The position numbers and the translations under genes were made by a program. A DNA stretch of 53,331 nucleotides from Candidatus Physcousia equi. Lineage in GTDB: Bacteria > Bacteroidota > Bacteroidia > Bacteroidales > Bacteroidaceae. A model generated the notes under the pieces. That model searched no databases, had not been told where the DNA came from, and saw only the letters and a program-made list of their open reading frames with translations. The number at the start of each line of letters is the position of its first letter. The first letter of the stretch is position 1. The DNA is taken from NCBI GenBank assembly GCA_018065005.1, contig JAGHUD010000007.1, forward strand, positions 1-53,331, in the 5' to 3' direction. Of the stretch, positions 7,996-15,803 are shown in pieces.

Positions 7996-8767
7996 ACATA
8001 ATCCCGAAGAATCCTTTGAAGTCGAAGGCACTATCGGGACCGCGCCAGACATCAAAGTAGATGGCATTGGTAAAACAGTAGGCGGTGAAGCGGATGCCGG
8101 CAAACGCGCCATCGAAGGTGTTGCCTGTCATCTTGCTCACACCACGGCCCGACAGTTTAGCTTTGGAAGAGCCGGAGCGAGCCAACGAAACACTCCATGT
8201 GGCCTTGCCGCCCTTGATGCTCAACTGTATCCTGCCGTTGAGTTCGTCGGTGATAAAGCCAAAGGTGGTGAGAGGCTTCGTGCGCTCCGCTGCATAGATG
8301 AGACCATCGTGGAGTCCGCCAAAACCGAAAGTCGCATTCTCAGCACCCTCCATCGTCAATTCTTTTTCGTCCTGACCAGGCGCCATCAAGGTAGCCTTCT
8401 TTAGGTCGCACGAGTTCTGCAGTTCGAAGTACCAGTTGCCCACCACCTTGCCGCCCAGGTATTCGGAGCAAGTGAACGTTTCGCCATCGGGACTTTCGCT
8501 TCCGAAGAAAGGGATGATACTGAAGGTGCCGTCCTTGCGTGTATAGCTTACGTTGCCAAAGATGTGGCGGTCCCAGTTCTTCTCAATGTCTATCCATACG
8601 GGCGTGCCATTGGAGAGCGTACCGCGCCAGGAATACTGGTTAAGTACCTCCAGACTGGAGCGTCCCTGACTTTGCAGACTGCCATATATGTCTTCAACCT
8701 CCTCGTCTTGTGCCATGACGCAAGGACAGACGAGCAGAAGGAGGAGGAAGAGTTTTGTCCATTTCAT
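7994..8767 (-). CDS. Secreted protein of unknown function
   Basis: This 257-aa protein has a clear signal peptide (MKWTKLFLLLLLVCPCVMAQ, then D) and a mature part of mixed beta-strand character with many Gly, Phe and Thr residues. No catalytic motif or lipobox is visible. It is convergent with the DUF3737 gene and lies downstream of pflB on the same strand, but a 55-nt hairpin separates them and no promoter of its own is evident. Export to the periplasm or outer membrane is likely; the role is unknown. Confidence 0.7.
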   Translation of the reverse strand: MKWTKLFLLLLLVCPCVMAQDEEVEDIYGSLQSQGRSSLEVLNQYSWRGTLSNGTPVWIDIEKNWDRHIFGNVSYTRKDGTFSIIPFFGSESPDGETFTCSEYLGGKVVGNWYFELQNSCDLKKATLMAPGQDEKELTMEGAENATFGFGGLHDGLIYAAERTKPLTTFGFITDELNGRIQLSIKGGKATWSVSLARSGSSKAKLSGRGVSKMTGNTFDGAFAGIRFTAYCFTNAIYFDVWRGPDSAFDFKGFFGIM

Positions 8768-8833
8768 TGTTTATCGTGTGATTGGTTAGGGAGTTAGGTT
8801 ATGGGCTAAGCAGCCATTTTGCATATCGGTTAT

Positions 8834-8888
8834 GGGCCGCTACACTCTTAAGGTTTTGGAAACGAAAACCTCAAAAGTGAAGCGGCCC
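8834..8888 (-). terminator. Long hairpin downstream of pflB
   Basis: Outer arms GGGCCGCT (8834-8841) and AGCGGCCC (8881-8888) enclose a second pairing block, together a nearly continuous stem of about 22 bp with a small loop around GGAAACG. A second, diverged copy of one arm (8893-8912, containing AAAAGCGAAGCGG) lies on the pflB side. A clear T-run is lacking, so processing or attenuation is possible instead of simple termination. Confidence 0.6.
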
Positions 8889-8921
8889 AATACATCAAAA
8901 GCGAAGCGGTCTAAGACCTGC

Positions 8922-11162
8922 TTACATGCAATTGTTGATGGTGCGTGAGAGCACGTCGAGCTGTTGCTCGCGAGTCAGTTTCACGAAGTTGACAGCGTAG
9001 CCGCTGACACGGATGGTGAGCTGAGGATACTTCTCGGGGTGCTCCATAGCATCAACGAGCAGTTCGCGATCGAAGACGTTGACGTTGAGGTGCTGACCGC
9101 CATTGGGCGTGAAGTAGCCGTCCATCAGGTTGACGAGGTTCTGAGCCTGCGCCTCACGATCCTTGCCGAGTGCAGCAGGTGCAATGGCGAAGGTGTAGGA
9201 GATACCGTCTTTTGAGTGGTGGAAGGGCAGTTTTGCTACGGAAGCGAGAGCAGCCACGGCACCCTTCATGTCGCGTGCGTTCATGGGGTTAGCACCGGGA
9301 GCGAAGGGTACGCCCTTGGCACGACCGTCGGGTGTGGCACCGGTGTTGCGTCCGTAAACGACGTTTGAGGTGATGGTGAGCAGAGACTGCGTGGGGACGG
9401 CGTCGCGGTAGGTGCGGTGCTGACGCAGATACTCCATGAACTTCTCTGTGAGCATCACAGCAATCTGGTCGGTCTCGTCGCAGTTGTTGCCGAAGGGGAT
9501 GTACTCGCCTTCCTCGATCTTGTAGTCTACAGCCAGACCCGTCTCGTCGCGGATGATGCGCACCTTGCAGTTCTTCATGGCAGCGATGGAGTCGGTGACG
9601 ATAGAGATACCTGCAATACCGGTAGCGCGTGTGCGCTGTACGTCGCCATCGTGGAGTGCCATTTCGAATGCTTCGTAGTCATACTTGTCATGCATGTAGT
9701 GGATGATCTTCAATGCGTTCACATAGGTCTTAGCCAACCAGCGCATCATGGCATCAAAGCGGGGCCAGAACTCCTCAAAGGTGAGGTATTCGCTGGTGAT
9801 GGGGCTGAAGCAGGGACCAATCTGTGTGCCGTGGATTTCGTCGCGACCGCCGTTGATGGCGTAGAGCATACACTTGGCGAGGTTGGCGCGTGCACCGAAG
9901 AACTGCATCTGCTTGCCAATCTTCATGGGGCTCACGCAGCATGCGATGCCGTAGTCGTCGCCCAGTTCGGGACGCATGAGGTCGTCGTTCTCATACTGGA
10001 TGGCGCTGGTGTCCATGCTGACCTTGGCGCAATACTTCTTCCATGCCTCGGGCAGACGGGCGCTCCAGAGCACGGTGATGTTGGGCTCGGGTGAGGGGCC
10101 CATATTATATAAGGTGTGGAGCAGACGATAGTCGGTCTTGGTGACCATGTTGCGACCATCGATGCCCATACCGCCTACGCTGGCAGTAGCCCAGATGGGG
10201 TCGCCAGAGAAGAGGTCGTTGTACTCGGGGGTGCGGAGGAAGCGCACGATGCGGAGCTTCATCACCATCTGGTCGATCATCTCCTGTGCCTCTGACTCGG
10301 TGATGACACCGTTCTTGAGGTCGCGCTGGATATAGATGTCGAGGAAGGCGCAGATACGGCCAATAGACATAGCGGCACCGTCTTGATCCTTCACGGCACC
10401 GAGATAGCCGAAGTAGGTCCATTGCACTGCCTCACGCGCATTGGTGGCAGGCTTGCTCACGTCGAAGCCGTAGCCAGCACACATGCGCTCGAACTCCTTG
10501 AGTGCGTTGATCTGGTCGGTGATTTCCTCGCGGCAGCGCACGATTTCCTCGGTGAACTCCTGGATGTCGATACGCTTGTGGAAGCGCTTCTTCTCTTCGA
10601 TGAGGTTGGCGGTTCCGTAGAGTGCGATGCGACGATAGTCGCCGATGATGCGACCACGGCCATAGGCATCGGGCAGACCGGTGATGATGTGGGCGTGGCG
10701 TGCAGCCTTGATGTCGTCGTTGTAGGCTGAGAAGACACCTTCGTTGTGGGTCTTGCGATACTTGGTGTAGATCTTCTTGGTCAGAGGATCGAGCTCGTAG
10801 CCGTAAGCCTTGAGTGCGCTCTCCACCATGCGGATACCGCCCTTGGGGAAGATGCCTCGCTTGAGGGGCATATCGGTCTGCACACCCACGATGACTTCGT
10901 CATCCTTGCTGATATAGCCGGGACCGTAGGCATCGATGCTTTGAGGGATGACGGTCTCTGCGTCGTAGACGCCCTTCTCGCGCTCCACCTTGAACATCTC
11001 AGAGAGGATGTTCCACAACTTGGTTGTCTTTTCTGAGGGACCAACGAGGAATGACTCGTCGCCGTCGTATGGCTCATAGTTGTTCTGAATGAAGTCACGG
11101 ACGTCAATCTCGTGCTTCCAGGCAGAGCCCTTAAAGTCGTTTTGAAGGTTCTGTAATTGCAT
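8922..11162 (-). CDS. pflB: Formate C-acetyltransferase (pyruvate formate-lyase)
   Basis: This 746-aa cytoplasmic glycyl-radical enzyme converts pyruvate and CoA to acetyl-CoA and formate. The adjacent catalytic cysteines are in [11 protein letters not shown] (about residue 412), and the radical glycine is in RVSGYAVNF, near residue 721 close to the C-terminus. Length matches the family. It needs an activating radical-SAM enzyme (PflA), which is often adjacent but is not present on either side here. A -7 box (TATTTTTG, 11205-11212) precedes it by about 43 nt. The enzyme marks an anaerobic fermentative metabolism and is inactivated by oxygen. Confidence 0.97.
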   Translation of the reverse strand: MQLQNLQNDFKGSAWKHEIDVRDFIQNNYEPYDGDESFLVGPSEKTTKLWNILSEMFKVEREKGVYDAETVIPQSIDAYGPGYISKDDEVIVGVQTDMPLKRGIFPKGGIRMVESALKAYGYELDPLTKKIYTKYRKTHNEGVFSAYNDDIKAARHAHIITGLPDAYGRGRIIGDYRRIALYGTANLIEEKKRFHKRIDIQEFTEEIVRCREEITDQINALKEFERMCAGYGFDVSKPATNAREAVQWTYFGYLGAVKDQDGAAMSIGRICAFLDIYIQRDLKNGVITESEAQEMIDQMVMKLRIVRFLRTPEYNDLFSGDPIWATASVGGMGIDGRNMVTKTDYRLLHTLYNMGPSPEPNITVLWSARLPEAWKKYCAKVSMDTSAIQYENDDLMRPELGDDYGIACCVSPMKIGKQMQFFGARANLAKCMLYAINGGRDEIHGTQIGPCFSPITSEYLTFEEFWPRFDAMMRWLAKTYVNALKIIHYMHDKYDYEAFEMALHDGDVQRTRATGIAGISIVTDSIAAMKNCKVRIIRDETGLAVDYKIEEGEYIPFGNNCDETDQIAVMLTEKFMEYLRQHRTYRDAVPTQSLLTITSNVVYGRNTGATPDGRAKGVPFAPGANPMNARDMKGAVAALASVAKLPFHHSKDGISYTFAIAPAALGKDREAQAQNLVNLMDGYFTPNGGQHLNVNVFDRELLVDAMEHPEKYPQLTIRVSGYAVNFVKLTREQQLDVLSRTINNCM

Positions 11163-11204
11163 AGTTTATATCTTTATAAATTTAGTTAGTACTTAAATTC
11201 GGCA

Positions 11205-11212
11205 CAAAAATA
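11205..11212 (-). promoter_or_regulatory. -7 box of pflB
   Basis: Minus-strand TATTTTTG fits TAnnTTTG and lies about 43 nt before the ATG. No -33 TTTG is seen at the usual 20-nt spacing, so expression may depend on an activator. Confidence 0.5.
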
Positions 11213-11451
11213 GCGTTTTTTTCTGACATAAAAAAGAAAAATGCTAACTTTGACACCGAAAATGACTATATTTACCATTTACGGGAGGAGATGCTGCTGA
11301 GCGGCTTATTTGCGACCTTGCTGATGCACCCGACGGGGCAAGAAGAATGGGGGGGATGGAGGGTGGATGAGCTGCGTGTGAAAGCGTCCTTCCTGCAGGC
11401 CGTTTCCGTGTAATCTGGCAGAAAAAAAACTGTTTTTTTTGTGCAATAAAA

Positions 11452-11493
11452 AGTTTCTGCTGCAGAAACTGAAAAGTTCTGCTGCGGAAACTT
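11452..11493. repeat. Palindromic repeat pair, locus A of the TTTCTG family
   Basis: AGTTTCTGCTGCAGAAACT (11452-11470) is a perfect 9-bp palindrome with one central base. It is followed at once by a diverged copy (11474-11493, TTCTGCTGCGGAAACTT). The same unit recurs at 34183-34268 and, in a looser form, at 17706-17794. Confidence 0.8.
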
Positions 11494-11533
11494 GAATGTG
11501 ACGCCTCTGAAGAGAATCGGAGCATGAAGCCGA

Positions 11534-11863
11534 CTACCGCTTGCCCCTCCACTGAGCAAAGTGTCTCCTCCTATACCTGTAGTCTAAGTCCCTCTCGTGT
11601 GCGTATGCCTCGCGCTCGAAACTGATGTGCTGATAGGCTCGCGAGAAGCTACGCAGACGGATGAGCCAGAATATCCATTCCAGCAGATAGAAGAGATAGA
11701 AGAAAAGGAAGAGGAGCTCACGCTGCTGGAGCGTGTGGATGAACTCATGGTTGAGGTCGGTGGGTGATAAAACGCCACATCCCTTTCGGGCGAACACGAC
11801 ACCAAAGAGGTTGATGCCGTAGTACGACCCGAAAGGGATGAAACGATTGTAGATGACGCGCAT
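11534..11863 (-). CDS. Small membrane protein with HEFIH motif
   Basis: This 109-aa protein has HEFIH at residues 39-43, which fits the HExxH zinc-binding motif, next to a hydrophobic stretch (about 49-70, FLFFYLFYLLEWIFWLI), then SFEREAYAHERD (81-92) whose Glu could be a third ligand as in gluzincin peptidases. The C-terminus is Arg-rich. Its ATG overlaps the TGA of the acyl-CoA dehydrogenase by one base (TGATG at 11861-11865), showing translational coupling in the etf operon. It is much shorter than known HExxH peptidases, so enzymatic activity is a hypothesis. I know no named family for it. Confidence 0.65.
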   Translation of the reverse strand: MRVIYNRFIPFGSYYGINLFGVVFARKGCGVLSPTDLNHEFIHTLQQRELLFLFFYLFYLLEWIFWLIRLRSFSRAYQHISFEREAYAHERDLDYRYRRRHFAQWRGKR

Positions 11864-13575
11864 CAGGCCTGACGGTAAGAGTCGAGCTGAGCTACGTCAA
11901 CGCTATTGATCCAGTTGCTGTGCTTGAGCACCTCGCTCTCAGCATAGTTCACATAGACGTTGAGGCTCTTGGCGAAGAGCTCGGGCGCCTTGGTGGCGTT
12001 CTGCATGAGGAGGTAGCACATGATGATGTCGGCTGCCATCTCATAGAGGTGACGAGCGCAGATGTCGTGGAGCTGTTCGTCGCCAGCTTCCTTCACGGCA
12101 GCCACGCAAGCATTATACTTCTCGGTCATAGCCTGCACGCGGGTCTTGTATGCCTCGTATTCGGGAGCCACAGCGAGCTGGTCGTAGTCGGCAATGACCT
12201 GACCATAGAAACCATTGGTGACATAGCGGATGGCAGCCACCGTCTGGAGCTGGGTAGTACCCTCGTAGATAGAGGTGATGCGTGCGTCGCGATAGATGCG
12301 CTGGCAGGCATACTCGAGCATGAAGCCCGAACCGCCGTGGATCTGGATGCAGTCGTAGCCGTTCTGGTTGGCATACTCTGAGTTCATACCCTTGGCAAGC
12401 GGTGTGAAGGCATCAGCCAAGCGGCTATAGGTCTTCTGCTCGGCGCGCTCCTCAGGTGTGAGTTTGCGCTCGCGTGCGATGTCGTCGAGAGCCTTGTAGA
12501 TGTCCACGTAGCGTGCTGTCTGATAGAGCAATGCGCGACCTGCATCAAGCTTAGCCTTCATGATGGCGAGCATGTCGTAGACAGCGGGGAACTCGATGAT
12601 GGCCTTGCCGAACTGCTTGCGGTCCTTGGCGTAGGCAAGTCCCTCGTTGTAGGCAGCCTGCGAGAGACCTACCGACTGTGCAGCGATGCCCAGACGAGCG
12701 CCGTTCATCAGTGCCATGACGTACTTGATAAGACCCATCTTGCGGCTACCGCAGAGCTCTGCCTTAGCATTCTTGTAAACGAGTTCGCAAGTGGGCGAAC
12801 CATGGATGCCGAGCTTGTTCTCGATGCGGCGAACATCGACGCCACCATCACGCTTGTCGTAGATGAACATAGAGAGACCGCGACCGTCCTTGGTGCCAGC
12901 CTCCGAACGAGCCAGCACGAGGTGGATGTCTGAGTCACCGTTGGTGATGAAACGCTTGCTGCCATTGAGACGCCAGCAGTTGTTCTCCTCGTCAAAGGTG
13001 GCCTTGAGCATCACGCTCTGGAGGTCGGAACCGGCATCGGGCTCGGTGAGGTCCATCGACATGGTCTCGCCAGCGCAGACGCGTGGGATGTAGCGTGCGT
13101 GCTGGTCCTCATCGCCAAATTCGTAGAGTGTCTCGATGCAGTCCTGAAGCGACCAAATGTTCTCGAAACCGGCATCACCTGAAGAAACGATTTCGTTGGC
13201 TGCCGTGTAGACCGTGTTGGGGAGGTTCAAGCCGTTGTAGCGACGGGGCATCGTCATGCCGTTCATGCCCGCCTTGATCATGGCGTCCATGTTTTCGTAG
13301 GTCTTGCTTGCATAGCGCACACGGCCGTTCTCGCAGTGAGGGCCTTCTGCATCCACATCCTCGGCATTGGGAGCCACGATGTTGGCAGTCACGTCGCCTA
13401 CGATTTCGAGCACCTTGTCGTAGTTGTCCATGGCGTCCTCGAAGTCCTGAGGAGCCTCGTCATAGTTATCCTTGTCGGCGTAGTCACGCTCTTTGAGGTC
13501 CACGATGCGCTGCATCAATGGACTGTTCTCGATTTCAAACTTAATCTCGGGAACGTCTGTATAGAAATTTGCCAT
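11863..13575 (-). CDS. Acyl-CoA dehydrogenase
   Basis: This 570-aa flavoprotein oxidises an acyl-CoA at the alpha-beta bond (or works in reverse on an enoyl-CoA) and passes electrons to ETF. Family signatures include DAGSDLQSVMLKA, GSKRFITNGDSD and the Glu-containing IYEGTTQLQ near the C-terminal part. The length, with an extra C-terminal helical domain, fits the larger acyl-CoA dehydrogenase subfamily rather than the 380-aa short-chain one. It lies 98 nt downstream of etfA in the same direction and is translationally coupled to the small HEFIH protein. The chain-length preference cannot be read from the sequence. Confidence 0.93.
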   Translation of the reverse strand: MANFYTDVPEIKFEIENSPLMQRIVDLKERDYADKDNYDEAPQDFEDAMDNYDKVLEIVGDVTANIVAPNAEDVDAEGPHCENGRVRYASKTYENMDAMIKAGMNGMTMPRRYNGLNLPNTVYTAANEIVSSGDAGFENIWSLQDCIETLYEFGDEDQHARYIPRVCAGETMSMDLTEPDAGSDLQSVMLKATFDEENNCWRLNGSKRFITNGDSDIHLVLARSEAGTKDGRGLSMFIYDKRDGGVDVRRIENKLGIHGSPTCELVYKNAKAELCGSRKMGLIKYVMALMNGARLGIAAQSVGLSQAAYNEGLAYAKDRKQFGKAIIEFPAVYDMLAIMKAKLDAGRALLYQTARYVDIYKALDDIARERKLTPEERAEQKTYSRLADAFTPLAKGMNSEYANQNGYDCIQIHGGSGFMLEYACQRIYRDARITSIYEGTTQLQTVAAIRYVTNGFYGQVIADYDQLAVAPEYEAYKTRVQAMTEKYNACVAAVKEAGDEQLHDICARHLYEMAADIIMCYLLMQNATKAPELFAKSLNVYVNYAESEVLKHSNWINSVDVAQLDSYRQA

Positions 13576-13584
13576 CTTGTTTGA

Positions 13585-13676
13585 TGCTTAATGTTTAATG
13601 CTTAATGCCTCATGCATTTTGACCGTTTGCGATGCATAGCCAATATTGCGCACGGTGCATTATGAATTATGCATTA
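13585..13676. repeat. Degenerate heptamer string between etfA and the dehydrogenase
   Basis: Overlapping ATGCTTA/AATGTTT/AATGCTT units at 13583-13617 and GCATTATGAATTATGCATTA at 13656-13676 fill much of the 98-nt gap. Similar A/T heptamer strings occur at 24472-24521. They add no reading frame and have no clear promoter. Confidence 0.6.
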
Positions 13677-14717
13677 TTTTGAATTCTTCTTGTAATACTT
13701 AATCAACTTGGGAACGACCTCCTCAACGGTGCCGTTGATGATGTAGTCGGCAATGGCGTTGATGGGAGCATTCTCGTCGTTGTTGATGCTGATGATGATG
13801 CCGCTCTCCTTCATGCCTGCCACGTGCTGGATGGCACCACTGATGCCGCATGCGATGTAGACTTTGGGGCGAACGGTGACACCCGTCTGACCAATCTGCA
13901 GGTCGTGGGCGCAGAAGCCTGCGTCGACGGCTGCACGGCTGGCTCCCACCTCGGCGTGGATGACCTTGGCGAGGTCGAAGAGCATGTCGAAGTTCTCCTT
14001 GCTGCCCATGCCGTAGCCACCAGCTACGATGATGGGAGCACCCTTGAGGTTGTTCTTGGCAGCCTCTACGTGGCGGTCGATGACCTTCACAACGTACTCC
14101 GTCTCGGGGACGTACTTGGCTACATCATGGCGAATGACCTCGCCCTTGTAGTTCTCGTCGAGCACCTCAGCCTTCATCACACCGCTGCGCACGGTTGCCA
14201 TCTGTGGACGGTGCTCGGGGTTGACGATGGTGGCTACAATGTTACCACCAAAGGCAGGACGAATCTGGAGGAGCTGGTCCTCGTAGTGCTTCTTCATGGG
14301 CTTGCCGTCGGCTCCCTTGCCCACAGTCATCTCGAAGTCGCCAATCTCCAGCTCGGTGCAGTCGGCTGTCAGACCGCTGAAGAGGGCTGAGCTGACGCGG
14401 GGACCCAAGTCGCGCCCAATGACGGTGGCGCCCATGAGGCAGATCTGGGGCTCCTCCTCCTTGAAGAGGTTAACGACGAGGGCGGTGTGGGGATTGCTCG
14501 TGTAGGGGAAGAGGCCCTCTGCATCGAAGACGTGCACCTTGTCCACGCCATACTTCATCACCTGCTTCTCTACACCTTCCAGACCACTGCCGGCGCAGAT
14601 ACACTCCAGCTGTACGCCCAAAGTATTGGCCAACTTACGACCTTTGGTGAGCAACTCGATGCTCACGTCGGCAACGGTTGTGCCTTCAATCTCGCAATAT
14701 ACAAATACGCTGTTCAT
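13674..14717 (-). CDS. etfA: Electron transfer flavoprotein, alpha subunit
   Basis: This 347-aa subunit binds FAD and, with EtfB, carries electrons from the adjacent acyl-CoA dehydrogenase. The C-terminal FAD domain is recognisable in QIGQTGVTVRPKVYIACG followed by ISGAIQH and SIN-type residues. The N-terminal part is the ETF alpha/beta fold. It begins six bases after the etfB stop, consistent with one transcript. Whether this ETF is bifurcating cannot be decided by eye. Confidence 0.95.
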   Translation of the reverse strand: MNSVFVYCEIEGTTVADVSIELLTKGRKLANTLGVQLECICAGSGLEGVEKQVMKYGVDKVHVFDAEGLFPYTSNPHTALVVNLFKEEEPQICLMGATVIGRDLGPRVSSALFSGLTADCTELEIGDFEMTVGKGADGKPMKKHYEDQLLQIRPAFGGNIVATIVNPEHRPQMATVRSGVMKAEVLDENYKGEVIRHDVAKYVPETEYVVKVIDRHVEAAKNNLKGAPIIVAGGYGMGSKENFDMLFDLAKVIHAEVGASRAAVDAGFCAHDLQIGQTGVTVRPKVYIACGISGAIQHVAGMKESGIIISINNDENAPINAIADYIINGTVEEVVPKLIKYYKKNSK

Positions 14718-14723
14718 ATTTCT

Positions 14724-15599
14724 TTAGCCAATAATCTTTTCGTTCAACAATTCGATGATGAGACCCTCTACGTCGGCGTCGCTGCTCGTCATGGTGCGGC
14801 TGTCCTTGGCCTTGAAGACAATGTTCTGCACGGCCTTCACGTTGGTGGGAGAACCTGCCTTACCAATCTGGGCAGGATCTGCGTCGATGTCTGCTGCACC
14901 CCACTGTGTGATGTCCAGGAAGGGCTTCTTGGCAATCAGCGCTGCATACTTCTCTGCGGTTGCGGGCGTGCGCTCTGCAGCTGCGGTTGCGTTCTTGTAC
15001 TTCATCACGCGCTTTGCATTGCGGGGACGGCAAGGGGCTGCGCTGCCGTTGACCGTTACCACGAGGGGCAGAGGAGCCTCTACGGTCTCCACGCCGCCGT
15101 CGATGTGACGCTTGATGACAATCTTCTTGTTCTCGGGATCCACACTGAGGATTTCCTCTGCATAGGTCACCTGGGTCAAACCAAGTTTCTCTGCAATCTG
15201 GGGACCCACCTGAGCAGTGTCGCCGTCGATGGCCTGACGACCACCAAGGATGATGTCGAAGTCACCTATCTTGCGGATGGCCTGACTCAGCGTGTAGCTG
15301 GTGGCTAAGGTGTCGGCACCTCCCAGACAACGGTCGGTGACAACATAGCCGGCATCGGCACCGCGGTAGAGTGCTTCGCGGATGACTTCTGCCGACTTGG
15401 GCAGACCCATGGTTACTACTGAAATGGTGGAGCCGGGGAACTGCTCCTTCAGGCGCAAGGCCTGCTCTAAGGCATTCAGGTCCTCAGGATTGAACACGGC
15501 GGGCAGGGCTGCACGATTGACGGTGCCCTCGGGGGTCATCGCATCGGGACCCACGTTGCGTGTGTCGGGAACCTGCTTGGCAAGAACTACAATTTTCAT
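14724..15599 (-). CDS. etfB: Electron transfer flavoprotein, beta subunit
   Basis: This 291-aa protein starts MKIVVLAKQVPDTRNVG, the standard ETF-beta N-terminus. GGRQAIDGDTAQVGPQIAE is the conserved nucleotide-binding signature. The start at 15599 is chosen from this alignment; the frame continues upstream to 15761, but that extension crosses the TAACTTTG promoter box at 15681-15688. It heads the operon etfB-etfA-acyl-CoA dehydrogenase-HEFIH protein. Confidence 0.95.
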   Translation of the reverse strand: MKIVVLAKQVPDTRNVGPDAMTPEGTVNRAALPAVFNPEDLNALEQALRLKEQFPGSTISVVTMGLPKSAEVIREALYRGADAGYVVTDRCLGGADTLATSYTLSQAIRKIGDFDIILGGRQAIDGDTAQVGPQIAEKLGLTQVTYAEEILSVDPENKKIVIKRHIDGGVETVEAPLPLVVTVNGSAAPCRPRNAKRVMKYKNATAAAERTPATAEKYAALIAKKPFLDITQWGAADIDADPAQIGKAGSPTNVKAVQNIVFKAKDSRTMTSSDADVEGLIIELLNEKIIG

Positions 15600-15680
15600 A
15601 AGCTGTTCTTCGTTATTTATAAATAATGTTTTTTTCGCTACTTTTGTACACGATAAGTTCATAATTGTGATTTTCGGCTG

Positions 15681-15712
15681 CAAAGTTACACATTTATAAT
15701 TGAATTGTGCAA
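15681..15712 (-). promoter_or_regulatory. Promoter of the etf operon
   Basis: Minus strand: TTG (15710-15712), 21 nt, TAACTTTG (15681-15688). A second possible -7 box, TACTTTTG, lies at 15732-15739. The leader would be about 75 nt. Confidence 0.65.
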
Positions 15713-15748
15713 TGAAAATCAAAAAATTCGTCAAAAGTATGTGTATTT

Positions 15749-15780
15749 TTTGTAAGAACACACTTTTTTGCGTAATTTTG
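15749..15780 (+). promoter_or_regulatory. Promoter of the double SGNH esterase
   Basis: TTTG (15749-15752), exactly 20 nt, TAATTTTG (15773-15780), then about 23 nt to the ATG at 15804. It is divergent from the etf promoter. Confidence 0.75.
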
Positions 15781-15803
15781 CGCGCAAATCTTTATGCTAA
15801 CGA

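Larger units (their letters stand above)
11163..11533. other. 370-nt intergenic region upstream of pflB
   Basis: No gene is supported here. It holds the pflB -7 box, a TAACTTTG box on the plus strand (11245-11252) that leads to no plausible coding frame, and two TTTCTG-type palindromes at 11452-11493. Short frames reported on the minus strand are rich in Ser/Phe, lack family features and overlap the repeats. Confidence 0.6.

Noticed and set aside
11245..11252. Plus-strand TAACTTTG as promoter of a gene
   Set aside because: No -33 element at the normal spacing and no plausible coding frame or structure follows before 11534.
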